NCBI RefSeq assembly: GCF_037975245.1
Contig: NC_092569.1
Coordinates: forward strand, 19,647,501 to 19,711,500
Length of the DNA stretch: 64,000 nucleotides
Direction: 5' to 3'
Source of the DNA: Apostichopus japonicus
Lineage: Eukaryota > Echinodermata > Holothuroidea > Aspidochirotida > Stichopodidae
Made by a program: the position numbers and the translations under genes. Below the pieces are notes generated by a model that saw nothing but the letters and a program-made list of their open reading frames with translations, had not been told where the DNA came from and searched no databases. Below are positions 47,450-60,300 of this stretch, in pieces (position 1 is the stretch's first letter; the number at the start of each line of letters is the position of its first letter).

Positions 47450-50400
47450 TTTTGTAATCTCAAGAAGAGATGAACAACCTGCAAACAGGGATAAAGAATA
47501 CAAGTATATATGCTGATTCTGTACTGTACAACTTATAAGCAAGTGAGATAACAAATGACCGTCATTCTTCTCGCGTCAAAGTTGTCACATAGGAAAGTCG
47601 TGCCATGACAGGAAAGTCATGCCATGTTGTCATTTACAGCGTTGGTTGATCATAGATCTCCCACAATTGTATATGTTGGATATTGCCATGTACAGTAATA
47701 TAGCACTTAAGGAATTTAAGTTATTCAAATAAAATCCTTTAAGCCTGTTATAAATATTTAAACAAGAGTTATCATGCGTCCCTGGAAGACCTTTAACTCC
47801 AGTTCCTCATGCTGGAGTACTTAACGAGAAAATTAAGTATTTTACAAAGACCTATAGTCTTATTCCTTCCAGAGAGTTTAGGACTCCAGAATTTTGATAT
47901 CCATGAGTATACATGTGTGTTGCCTAGATGTACTGTACTGTAGCTTACTTGGATATTGTTTGTTAGCAATTGACTCTTTGAAAGTCTGAGCAATTGGTTC
48001 ACTCAATAGTAATATTTTTATACACTTTGTGCTGTAAATCTTGAACTAATCAACAGTTCAGATATAACATCCCATCATACTGTAGTAGCCTCCCTTAACA
48101 ATCTAGGGAGGATTTGTAAGCACTAAACCACAGAGACTTCAATTTTGGTGAGATCTGCAAAACTGCAATCCAATCAGAAGGGTCTCACAATTTTTTTTTT
48201 TCTGTAGGTCTAGGCTACGGTATATGCCTGTACAACTTCTTGGTTCAACTTATGTTAGCATCATTGAGAAACATTCATATTTTTTACATTGTGATTCAAT
48301 GATGATCTGGGAGAAGGAAACCAAAAATCAACTTTTTCATCATTTTAATCTAAGTCTGTAGGCCTAAGTTTCTTCAGAATCAGAATTACCAATTGGTATT
48401 AGCAACTTTAACCAAACTGCAGGGGTAATATTACAATAGAATACCGTGGGAATTGGGATCAAGACCCATTTTGCAGTGCCTAATTTACAACATGCAGTAT
48501 GGTAGAATATGTTAATTTTGCATGTTTCCTAAATATGCGTACTGTGTTAATCATAAATGTACTGTAACTGCACTGATAGCCACTGTGTTGTTCATCAAAT
48601 TGTAACCACTTGGTCTTGGTGTAATACTGCACAAATCGCCCCTGATGTGGCTGTTGACGTGCAGTCCTCCAAGCTGGCTAATGGTGCTGCTGACTTCCCA
48701 GCATTAACTTGAAGGAGGCGGTGTATGGTGCTGATTTTAGATCAGGTGGGAGTGCGTTCCACTGAGGGATGGTGCGAGGATAAAGTGAATATTTATAACA
48801 GTTCAATCTCAAGTTTTATCTTCAAAGTCTTAACGAAAAGCAAAATTTCCACAGTGAACTAAGAAACTTCTGAGACACTGTCGAGGATTACTCCATTTAT
48901 CAGATAGTTCAACGTATGCATAGCACTGTTAAGAACAATTTTCCTTGCTTTGTTTACAGTACGCCTAGGCTAGTTTGACTTTACTGACCTAAAGTTACAT
49001 GTATAATTTTCTCTATTTACGGCGGAATTTGGTCAAACCATCGATGTAATAACATTGCTTAAGGATAAACCTAAACAACTGAGCAAAAGCAGAGAGATCG
49101 TCATCACTTCTATCCTATGGAAGATCATTAATGACATTACTATCGCGAATTTGCCGTCATGCAAATTGCAATGTAGCCTAAACCGTACACGGTAAAGTAT
49201 GCTTTGGCCCTTCTTACTGTACATATGCTACTGTACTGTAGACAAACTGTTGCTTACTGTAGGCTTTGGAGTATTAAAATGAGTCGTATTTTCACCCAAA
49301 AAGAATAGATCCGACGGATGGAGATCTACTCCTTGTTTAAAGTCCTCCTTGTTATTGGTCTAAACGGTATCATCAATTATAATGACCATGGGCGATCGTA
49401 AATTACCAAATAAGTTACGAAGACGAAATTCCAGCAGTTTGTTGCCCGACAAAAGTCTAGCATAATAATGTGCTGCAATTCTAGTCACATGATGAAAGCT
49501 TGCTATAAATCCTGAGTGATTCATGTGATCAATGAGACCATCACGTTCGTATTTTCTGCAAGGGAAAGTTAGTTCGGGTTATGACGCTTTGCTTCTTCAA
49601 TTTGTTTACGTATTTTTATGTTAAATAAAACCAGTCTTCATAATATAACAGTACAGTTTTCTCATGTAATACGCATCAACAAATCTCCCCTAATTAATAG
49701 TTTGGTTGGACATTTTCTCGCGCTTCAAGTAAATTGCCACTGCGGTTGTGCGAAACTGTATATACATGAATCACCTACGATTAATATATAACGCTTCAGT
49801 ATTGAGTTCATAAGTGAGTATTGAGGTCACCACCTGTCAAAGTCGTAGTTTTTCCAGTACTAATATGATACGACGAGGGAATGGTAAGGATTTTGAACAA
49901 ACTTTGTGGTGATTTTCTCTTGCTCAAATAAAATATAATCAAAATGACGCACAGCGTATCACAAGTTACTAATTAGTTCGTGTCAAACTTCCTCCTGTTA
50001 ATACTAGTGTAAGCGACTGTCTCGCGGAATAGGTGTTCCTGCATGACTACAAAAGTAATCACACGGATAGACCATACCTAGGCCTAGGTACTGTAGGTTG
50101 CTCCTTCTTTAAATTCTGTAAGGAAAATGTTATGAATATTTAAGGCTTGTGAGCATCTTATAATTTGCAAGCTCATCTCAAATGTTAATACTTGAACTTA
50201 GCCCTGTATACACGTGAATTATGATGTAGGCCTACTGTAGGCTACTGTCTTTGTTTAACTCTTCAATGTATAAATATATGAATCATGCTAGTATACATCC
50301 GTGAACAATCTTATACAAATGTAGAAAATCATTTTAATACGTAATAATGACAACTATCGGACTAGGCTTACAGTATGTGCTTTTCAGAAGATGTTAGATT

Positions 50401-51385
50401 GAAACCTGCAAATACAACAATAGTCTAATTAAACACAGGTCTGTGGCTTCCCGGACACATGCGTCCCAAAACAATTATTTACTCTTGACATTGAAAGTTT
50501 AAAAATTTCTTAGTCTCTTACCAAAAATTGTCAACCACATGCTTGTTGTTGATCCCAGTATCTTTTGCGATGTTATTTGACTTAAATCAATTGGCAAATT
50601 ACATTTGAATTCCATTCCTAAATACACAAATATCATTCTTTCACCTCATACTGTATTATGTGCTCCCAAATAATTATTTTCTGGTTCATGACCGATTATT
50701 ATCGATGAACCACACCACTAGAATTTTCAAACAGAACAGTTTTCTAGGATAAGTACATATCCCTAACATGTGTCCTTTGCCAACACGGCAACACCTTTCA
50801 TTGTAAAATGTCAGCAGACTGCATGCACATTGCAGTGTATTTGGTAGAGTTTGATGGTTATCTTAATGGGTTTCCATTTGTCATGGTCAATGAAATTGGT
50901 AGACGAACCAAGACACCTTACATAGTGATAGTATCTCAATGAATTCAATGTGGTTCATCCCCTGACTTTTTTTGGCGGGAGTTACAGCATATAAAAAAAT
51001 ACCACTGTGAGGTTACTTTCCTCTCAATATATTAAATTTGATAGAAACTTCAGGAACTATTATTGGTGCATAAGGGTTAAATTGTTTTACTTTCATTTTG
51101 GTTGTGAGTATGTGTATACATTTGTTCCCAAGTCAGTGAGATTTCAATACTTGAAAGTTTGTATTTAGTCTCTTGGAATTGAAACTGCTACTCTAGACCT
51201 AAGATGAGCTTTCAATTTTAACAGGGTTAAATTTGTAGCCTAGGTTTAAATGCCTATATTCATACATGGTAAGTTTTACGTTAAACTTTATTGACTAGTG
51301 GGAATGATTTAAAGTCAGAGAGTTTCTATTTCATTTTGATTCAGAAATCTGTAGATGTTGATCCAAGAAACATTACTTCTCAAAT
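47450..51385. other. Head-to-head interval between TRAPPC12 and MED23
   Basis: These 3.9 kb separate the two start codons and must hold both 5' UTRs and promoters. A splice acceptor for TRAPPC12 lies at 47478. I cannot place either transcription start. A LINE remnant sits at 48.6-48.8 kb. No other exon is recognised; the open frame at 49033-49224 is short and unlike any family. Confidence 0.5.
48600..48815 (-). mobile_element. LINE 3'-end remnant
   Basis: On the minus strand, 48813-48678 reads NLRLNCYKYSLYPRTIPQWN then ALPPDLKSAPYTASFKLML before a stop. This is the typical C-terminal PRTI..WN.LP...S...FK motif of LINE polymerases. The 3' UTR continues to about 48600 and ends in ACACCAAGACCAAG. 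Only the last ~45 codons survive; an in-frame stop lies just upstream. Confidence 0.75.
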
Positions 51386-54300
51386 ATGGAACAGCCTTTA
51401 ACGACGGCCAATATGAGCCTGTCAGCAGCAGCTGCCTTAGAGAAAAAAGTGCAAAGTATCTTAAATGATGTTTTGGTAAGATATATGCTGCTTTCTAATA
51501 TCCTTTCTCTTTCTTTGTGGTATGTATGCAAGTTTTGGGATTGTATTTTAATGTTCTTCAAGCAATAATTCATTCATGAAATATTGTCGAATTGAAGATG
51601 TTTTTGAATGTACATAGTCACAGTAAGTAATAAGCAATGGCTGGGTTGATCTTTAAGCAGTTTTGTAGGTTCCTTTGTATTGTTGGAAAGCATAAGTTTG
51701 TTAAATTTTCATGTGAAGTCTTCATAGCCTTTCTTTCTTGACATAGCAAGTTACATTGCTTTGGTTACAGTCTGTTAACAAATGGTATCATGTAGAACAA
51801 GGTTCAACGGTTTTATACAAATGACACAATTTCATTTTTATCTTGTGACACAAATAGCTTGGAGTAAATGCTAAGCTAATCACTAACTAGAGCTTGAGCA
51901 CTTCTTTTTGTCTTTAGAATGGGAACCATGTACTACATAATTAATTAATCACTACACTTTCGTGTTTGACAAAAAAATATATGTGTGTAGCTTACAGGGG
52001 ATAGATCCAGGAGGCAAACTCTCATGTAGGGATCTGGGGGTCCTTGCCAGAAAAAAATATGAATGAAAGTGAAGTAATGCTTTCTGAACATATTTTGTAG
52101 GCTATAAAGTAGTTCTATAAATTGAAATGGACGTTTCTGCAGGGGGGGGGGGGAGGGAGGGGGAGTGTACACCATACAGTGTATATGAAACATTTTAGTA
52201 TGGAAGTACTGTATATTGCATATTTATAAATTTTTCTTCCCTTTTAACATTGTCTTCCTTGGTTTTGTTTCCAGTCTGTGACTGCCATAGAAGAAGCCTT
52301 TACTGGGTAAATATATTTCTTGTCTTTGAGAAAGTAATATTGAACAAATCATTTCAACATAATGTTTAATACTGATGATGGTCAATAAAGGGTGAAACTA
52401 AAATCCCATTCTAGCAAATCATTTTATTTTTTCGTTGAGCTTCCTTTGAGTTTTATATTTAAGCAATGTTGCTTTATGTGAACAGCATTGCTTCTCACTT
52501 TATACCAATCTCTAGCAAATTCACTCTACATTGTCGTTTTCTTACTTCGGTTGCTTTTAATACTTCCTTTCCAAGTTTTTTGGTGCATTCGGAAGAAGAG
52601 GAACAGAACAAAAAGAAGCTCTGTCGGGATATGTTTTGTCAGTTTTGGAAGGCCCATGCTCAAGTAAGTACTTAATGGAGAAGGACCTCCATTGACTGTA
52701 AAGGAAGAACAACTCCCCACCAATATCTAAATAGCATGTGTAGTTAAAAGGATCAAGCTCCCTTTCAGGTAGCTTGAATCTTGGTTAGTCTGGGAGATAT
52801 TGTGCCGTTCTTGGGTGTTCCTTCATATGCTAGACCAAAGACCTGAACAAATTATTAATTAAAATAACATAACCCCAATAGTGCTTGCAAGTCTCCATCT
52901 TGAGCTACCCACTGACTTTGTGTCAGATACTGTACAATTGTTCACGATCATGAAACTGCTATTTTTTCTTTTTAATTTTTATATTTCTATTTTTTTTATT
53001 TTTTAACATTTTTTTAGCAATCTGGTGAGACCATTCTCAACATCTATGTGACTCATATGTTCCAGTTGCACTCTCAGAAGATCAGCCTGTTGTTTGACAT
53101 TTTGTCATATTGTGTAGAGAAGGGTTACATTCAAGCAAAGTAAGTACAGAGGCCCTGATGAGTCTCAGACATTAAAGGCATCGGACCGTAACGAACAGAA
53201 AGAGAAACTCCGGCAATTTTTATTAAGTTAAATGCCGTTCAGAGCTCACGATTGTCTGCTTACGTATCTCACCTGTGTCAAGCTTGTCGATAAATTTTGA
53301 GGTTGTCTTAGATTTTAAAGACTTGAGATACTTGGTTTAAAGTCTTCAGTGCTATTGTTACAGATTGTAACCTACTGTACAGTAGCTCAGTTATTATAGC
53401 AGATCCATGCTGTTCCAGTATGGTCAGCTCATGATTACTGACAGAAAGTGAATTTGACAAATCGTCATGGAAGATATGAAGTGTGGTCCCTTTTGAGTTT
53501 CCCTTATTTATTTTGGCGGATAATGTAGTTTAGTTTAGTTTAGAGACCCAATTATCAAGAAGCCTTACAGTAGCTTATTTGAGACCCTATCCATGTTAGA
53601 TCGTGGATGAACACCGGCTTATTTCAAGCCTTCTCTTTACGATGAGTGTTCAGAGTAAAACAAGGCAGGGGTGTGAATTCGCTCCCATTCCTACTCCCAG
53701 AGTTCCAGGACCGCCATTTAACGTCCCAATGCGACTGATGAGAGTGTTTGCCCCAGCATCTGACCTCTTTCTCAAATACTGAGGTAGGCCAAGGCACCCC
53801 ATTCGACATGACAGCAGTGCAGCCATGACAAACAATGTTGTTTCTAGTAGTACAGTACCTGTATATAGTATCATAACAGCCTAAATCTACCTTGCGTTAT
53901 AACTTTGCTACTGTATCTTGTAGGAGTCCTATGATCCATACTGTTATTATTACTACCGACGAAACATTGAATTTGATCAAATTGTTTGTAACAAATGGGG
54001 TCTTATCATGTTTATCAATTTCTGTTTTTCAATTGGTTTTATTGTCATCAAATTATGTAAACTTTACTGGAAGATGCATGCTAAAACTTCTTTACACATT
54101 GAAGTGGAATTCAGTTTGTAGGGTCTGTCAGGAAACTTGCAGGGAATGATTTTTGTGTTTCACATTTTATGTGGCAATTTTGTGTAGTTTTGTTTGTTTC
54201 TGATAAAGGTACTCGAGAATGGTATGGTTATGTGGACAAACACTGCCACACATCTTTGTATATGGCAGTTTTTACCAACTTTGGCAAGCAGTTTGCTTTC

Positions 54301-57300
54301 AAGACCAAATAAATTAGTCCTTTGTATTAAATTGTAAATAATAGTGAATTGATATTGAATTTCTAATAGCAATGACTTTAAAAGTAGATCTATATGTTGT
54401 GAGTAAAGAATTATGATAAGATACCTTTCTAGCAGTAATTTATGATGTATTGTCTTTCAGAATGGTGTGCGATGCATTGCTCAGCAACCCAAACCTTGAT
54501 TACAAGTCAAAGGAAGTTTGGAGGAGGTCATTTCAACTCATTTATGGAATCATTATCAAACACATTGACTACAAGGTACAGTAGGGAACCCATTTTATTG
54601 GAGATCACATTCAATAGGCATATCAGAGGTTTTTAGTCATTTTGAATATTTCATGATGATATTGAAATAATTTTGAGAGAGCCATAAAGCCATGCAACTG
54701 CATCATTGTGAATTGTTTCCTCATACATATAACCTAGTTCGGGAAATTGGTCCAAGACTTTGCATTTGAAAATGCGCCCTTTAATACAACTGCCATAACA
54801 GTTTACCTGCCTTGGGCATTTCAATAGGCTCTTGCAGTAGATCGGGGGGAAATTTGAACTGAGGAAGTGACTTTTCCATGCTCGTTCCCTTTGCTAGGCT
54901 TGGCGATTTGATTACGTAACACACATGCTAATGTTCCAGACCTTGAAAGGTGCAAAAGTGGCCAGTGGCGAAAAATGAACAGCAGTTTCACTAAAGGGCG
55001 GATTTTCGAACAGGTGTAGTTAAATATTCAGACTGTTCCAGTTCACAACCGTTAGCTACCTGGTTAAAAACCCCACAAGGAATTTCAGGAAACAGATTCT
55101 CATGAACTTCTGAAAGTTGTCATACACATTGCCCTCACTTGTGCTCCTGAATCGGTACCTTGGTCAGATACTGGCATACCCTCTGGTCCATCAGAGGGGA
55201 TGTCGGGGGTGCTAACTGGTGGTCCTTGAAATAGGAATGCCTCATTCTCTGAACACTCATTGCAAAGAGAAGGCAAGTTGGTATCAGTTTTATATGTCAG
55301 TGTTCATCCATGATCACCACAGGGTTTCATGCCTGTAAAATTTGGGATGGAGGGGGGTAGGGGGGAGGTGGTAAGGGGGACTTGGTTTCTGCTTTCTGCA
55401 TGTTGTATTTTTTCTTCTCTTTTTATCATGTTGTCTTGCAATTCCTGTGCTATTCTATTGACTTTATATCTGTGATATGTACTATATTTGCTAGTTTTAA
55501 TAACATTCAGTATCTTCCTTTTAAAAGGGCAGATTTTATTTTTACCTACCATTTTATCATTTGTTGTCGACAGGGTTGTAGAGACTTGCTAAAAGTCCTT
55601 TTGGAAAAAATCCAGCTGATCCCAGCGTCGGTGAATATCGCATACAAGAACGAAATGACTCAGATTAAACAAGTGAGCACCCTTTATTTAAGACGTTGAT
55701 AGTTTTGATCTTAGGTCTATAAAAACAAACACAAATCTGGTTGCTTTTGCAGCCAGAAATTAGTCTCATTTTTAGGTTAAACACTGTATTAATATGAACT
55801 TGTTGAATAAATATCTCACATGGAAAAATTGGAGTGACTTCGAACGATGAGTTACATCATACAAGTAATTAAGTCATGTAACCCTTGCCAGAATTTTAAC
55901 ATTGTGGAATTCAGAGTGTGTTAAGTCTTGGGCAAACTACAGTATTTATTTGTCCCATTTTGGACAAGTAGCTATCAAATCCTGACTGTTGTCTCCAAAT
56001 GTATTTATGACCCAGTGATGAGCATCTCACTCTGTAAAATCCGAAATGTCAAATTGCTATATCAGGGGTTATCAATTCATGTTTTTGTGAGGTTGAGAGA
56101 GGCAAAGGGCCATACAGATTAAAACATCTCACAATACCTAGGTTTGCTGAATGTGAATAGTAGGCCAGTATTGTGCTCAAGGGTCAAGACTAGGCCTTAT
56201 GGGTCCCAACACCCAATTAGTGCAAGACTAGGCCTTATGGGTCCCAATACCCAATTAGTGCAAGACTAAGCCCTATGGGTCCCAATACCTAATTAGTGCA
56301 AGACTAGGCCCTATGGGTCCCAATACCCAATTAGTGCAAGACTAGGCATTATGGGTCCCAATACCCAATTAGTGCAAGACTAGGCCTTATGGGTCCCAAT
56401 ACCCAATTAGTGCAAGACTAGGCCCTATGGGTCCCAATACCTAATTAGTGCAAGACTAGGCCCTATGGGTCCCAATACCCAATTAGTGCAAGACTAGGCA
56501 TTATGGGTCCCAATACCCAATTAGTGCAAGACTAGGCCTTATGGGTCCCAATACCCAATTAGTGCAAGACTAGGGCTTATGGGTCCCAATACCCAATTAG
56601 TGCAAGACTAGGGCTTATGGGTCCCAATACCCAATTAGTGCAAGACTAGGCCCTATGGGCCCCAATACCCAATTAATGCAAGACTAGGCCTTATGGGTCC
56701 CAATACCCAATTAGTTCAAAATTTAGTGCCAAATATTTTCTACCATCAACCTCTGAAGGAGAGGAAGGTGGGGGGGGGAGAACAGATTTATAGGTTTCAT
56801 TTCCAAAGGCTATCCACTATGGAAGGTTAATGGTCATTTTTTTTATATTCCAGATGCGATAACTTTCTCTTGATCAATAAAAGTTCAAATTAAAATGATG
56901 CTCTTTTTTTCTTATTCAGGTGATTGCTCTGATCTTAGACCGTCAGAATTTCCTCCTTCCTGCATATTTTGCTGTCACAGAGATCCAGGTTATCTTTCCT
57001 GACAGTAACCTGGAGACAGGTCACTGGGTAAGTAAAGTCTGTAGTTTATTTAAAGAGACACATCCTTACCATTTAAAGGCAAATTGTGTTTATGTGTTTG
57101 TTATATGTCACAGGCAGGCAAGTGATAATATTTGATAGTAAAGTCTGTAGGGAAAAGATAGTAAGGTCTGTAGGAATATGATAGTGATAGGAAAGTCTGT
57201 AGTTTATTTAAAGAGACACATCCCTACCATTTAAAGGCAAATTGTGTTTATGTGTTTGTTATATGTCACAGGCAGGCAAGTGATAGTAAAGTCTGTAGGG

Positions 57301-60300
57301 TAAAGATAGTAAGGTCTGTAGGAATATGATAGTGATAGGAAAGTCTGTAGTGTATTTAAAGAGACACATCCCTACCATTTAAAGGCAAATTATGTTTATG
57401 TGTTATATGTCACAGGCAGGCAAGTGATAGTACATATATACTCTAGTTCATTTGCTGTTCATACTTTGAGTGTGATCAATAGATCCCATAAGCCCCCCAC
57501 ATATTTTATACCAACTCCACCAAAATAATCTGTTTGATGAATCAGTTTAAATTACAGTGAAGAATACATTTGGAAAGCACCTTCTTGAACAACCTATACA
57601 TGACAGCCATGTTTTTTACTATCATATTTTCAGATCGTCGGTGAAATGTTAGGTGCTTACGTGGAATCTTTCAGAGCCGTTGCAAGAATGGTGCTAATAA
57701 CAGGTAATTAAAAGAGTCTATAAAGTTAACGCAAAATTAGAAACCAGCAGAATTTGTTTGTAAAACAACCAGAGGATATTCCTGCATTAATCTTATGTTA
57801 TATGTAACATGTATAATTTCTCTCTTCTTCGAACCAATTAAGCAATATTGGACTCTGGTCTATAGCGTAGGTGTCAAACAGTTGCGATAATATTTATAAG
57901 AAGTTGATCAAGTAACTTTCAGAGCAGTGAACAATGTCATACAGTCTCGTGATCAGTATGCTTTACCAATTTTCATCATGATTTGAAATATCAGTGACTA
58001 GTCAAAATAAGAAAACAAAAAATGATATTGTCATGAGCATGTAAAGAATCATGAGATGTGAGTTTATTGAAAGCAGCAGAAAAACTGATTTTCAGTTAGT
58101 ACGAGAAGAGGCTTTTACAAGCAGGTACATGTCTCTCTCTCTCTGTCTCTGCAGGACGTCCTCACCTTCTACCCATCATTGGTCATTCTAACACTTCCGG
58201 TCATGCCTGGAAGCTTGACCCACACACACTCACGTTTGTCTTGAAAGGAAATTTACCGTTTGATAAAGTAAGTGTATGTTTTTCTTTGCTCTTTCTTTAA
58301 ATCTATTTCTGCAAATTTCACTTTACAAAATCATGCTTTACCTTTTGTTCTAGTGAGATTCATATGAGATTGTTGTTGTGTTTTTGTTGTTGTTGAAACT
58401 AATTTGATAATTATAAAGGTATTCTTTCAACTGACTGTTTAGCCTTCAAACCTCAAGCAACTTTACATTAAAACTATTGCATTCTAACAGTAGCCTATGG
58501 TTGTTACTCGCTCATCATTTTTGGCTATTTAACCAAAAAAGCCATTTCATTTTGACAGAACATTTTCACAGCTACTCTCAATATCATATTTAATTGAATG
58601 AATAAAGCTTTATCACAGAGTTGGGGAGGGGAGGGGGGGGGAGATGCCAGTGTATGTAAGCTCATGGCTCACTACTTGAATGTCGTCACTGACTATTTTT
58701 AGTTGTAGAGCAAGCCCTCATCTTGAACGCCTAACTCCTCTACTATATCTGCATGTACTATTTGCAAATAAACAATAGTCATTTTACTTTCTAGTAAACA
58801 CCAACTCATCTTTAAGACAGGGCTGAAGAATGATTTCATGTATGCTAATTTGTTGTGCAACCCACCCATCACTTTTGATATTGAAAATGTGGCTCACACA
58901 CTCAAAAAAAAAAGGATAGTACCTCTCTATGAGAGCAAAACTCACAAAAGATTGGCTTTATGATCATTCTTCATAGGAACTAATTAATTTAATTAATCTA
59001 ATTAATCTCTTTCTTTCTCAGGATCAGATGAAACCTCAGTTTGAGCTGATACGCTACGCCCTGAAACAGCCGTACAGTAGGGATACAGTCTGCAATATCA
59101 TCTCGCTGAATAAACAGGTACTAATACCTCACTTAACAGATATGAAACCTTCTCTCCTACCTCTAGAAGTGATTTACCTGGATCCTGCAATGGTAATCCG
59201 CTCGGGTGTTCTTGAATTGCATGATGGGACTTTTCCCTTTAAACTGCATTTATTCCTATGCGATCTGGACGAAGGAGAAAATTATAAAACCTTTTTTCTG
59301 GGTAATGAAATTTGTAGAATTTTTGAAGTTCAAAAAGTCAAGCAAAAATCTTTCTTAAAAAACTATTGTAAAAGCAAGACTTTTCATAAAAAAAAAATGT
59401 CCTTTTTTGGTAAAAAGAGCATTTTTGTCCAGAGATGTCAAATTTGGTGCCCTCTCCTGCGTTTTGTAAGTTTCCATTAAATTTGAGAAACATCACTACT
59501 AATCATGCATTTTGTGTAAACCATGGGTTACACACTCTATTGACTGGGGGGGGGGGGGGGGAGAACTTGTCAGAAGCTGCAGTTTATTGCCTACCGAGTA
59601 ACAAGGCATCACATCCCACTTTCATTTAAAAGAAAAGTGGCAGGGATGGGATTTCAAGAGACAATTAGCATTTCTCTGCATATATATGTAAGTAAATTAA
59701 CAGAAGTTGCTTGCTGCAGTATCCCAGTTTAGTTTTGAAACTTTGAAGATGTTTAGCAAAGAGCATTCTTTTTGTACCTCATCATGCTGTTCTGATGCGG
59801 TGTACTTAAACACTTTCTATGATAGGAAGTGTCACAACTCAACAACAATTAAACAAATGTTTGGAAGTGTGCACACTGTCAGGTGCTTCATTATTCACAA
59901 CAATGTTGGTAACATTTTGTCTCTAATGCACTCACTGTGCACATTCCAACAATCTCATACCCATAACTGGTATATCGTTGTTTCTTATTTTTGCAAATTC
60001 TATGAAAAAATTGTTGTTTCTCATTGCACATCCTGAAATTAGTCTGATATCAGTTATAATCAAATAGTGTCCTATCTGTACTAAATCAAACTAGAATGCT
60101 TAGAACATCTCTTATCATACACTAACCATATGGTATTATACCATGGTATTATTATTATATTATATGATATTATTATATTATTATACCATGGTATTATATA
60201 CAACATGTAGTATAGAGAACTCTAAATTTCATAGCTAACACAAGCTGACTTCCCCAGCCTTCAAATATCTTTATTTATTTTTATTTTTCTTGATAGCAAA

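Noticed and set aside
51945-52193. Minus-strand frame with PPPSPPPL as a proline-rich protein
   Set aside because: The proline stretch comes from a G homopolymer (52142-52163) in a MED23 intron; no other support.
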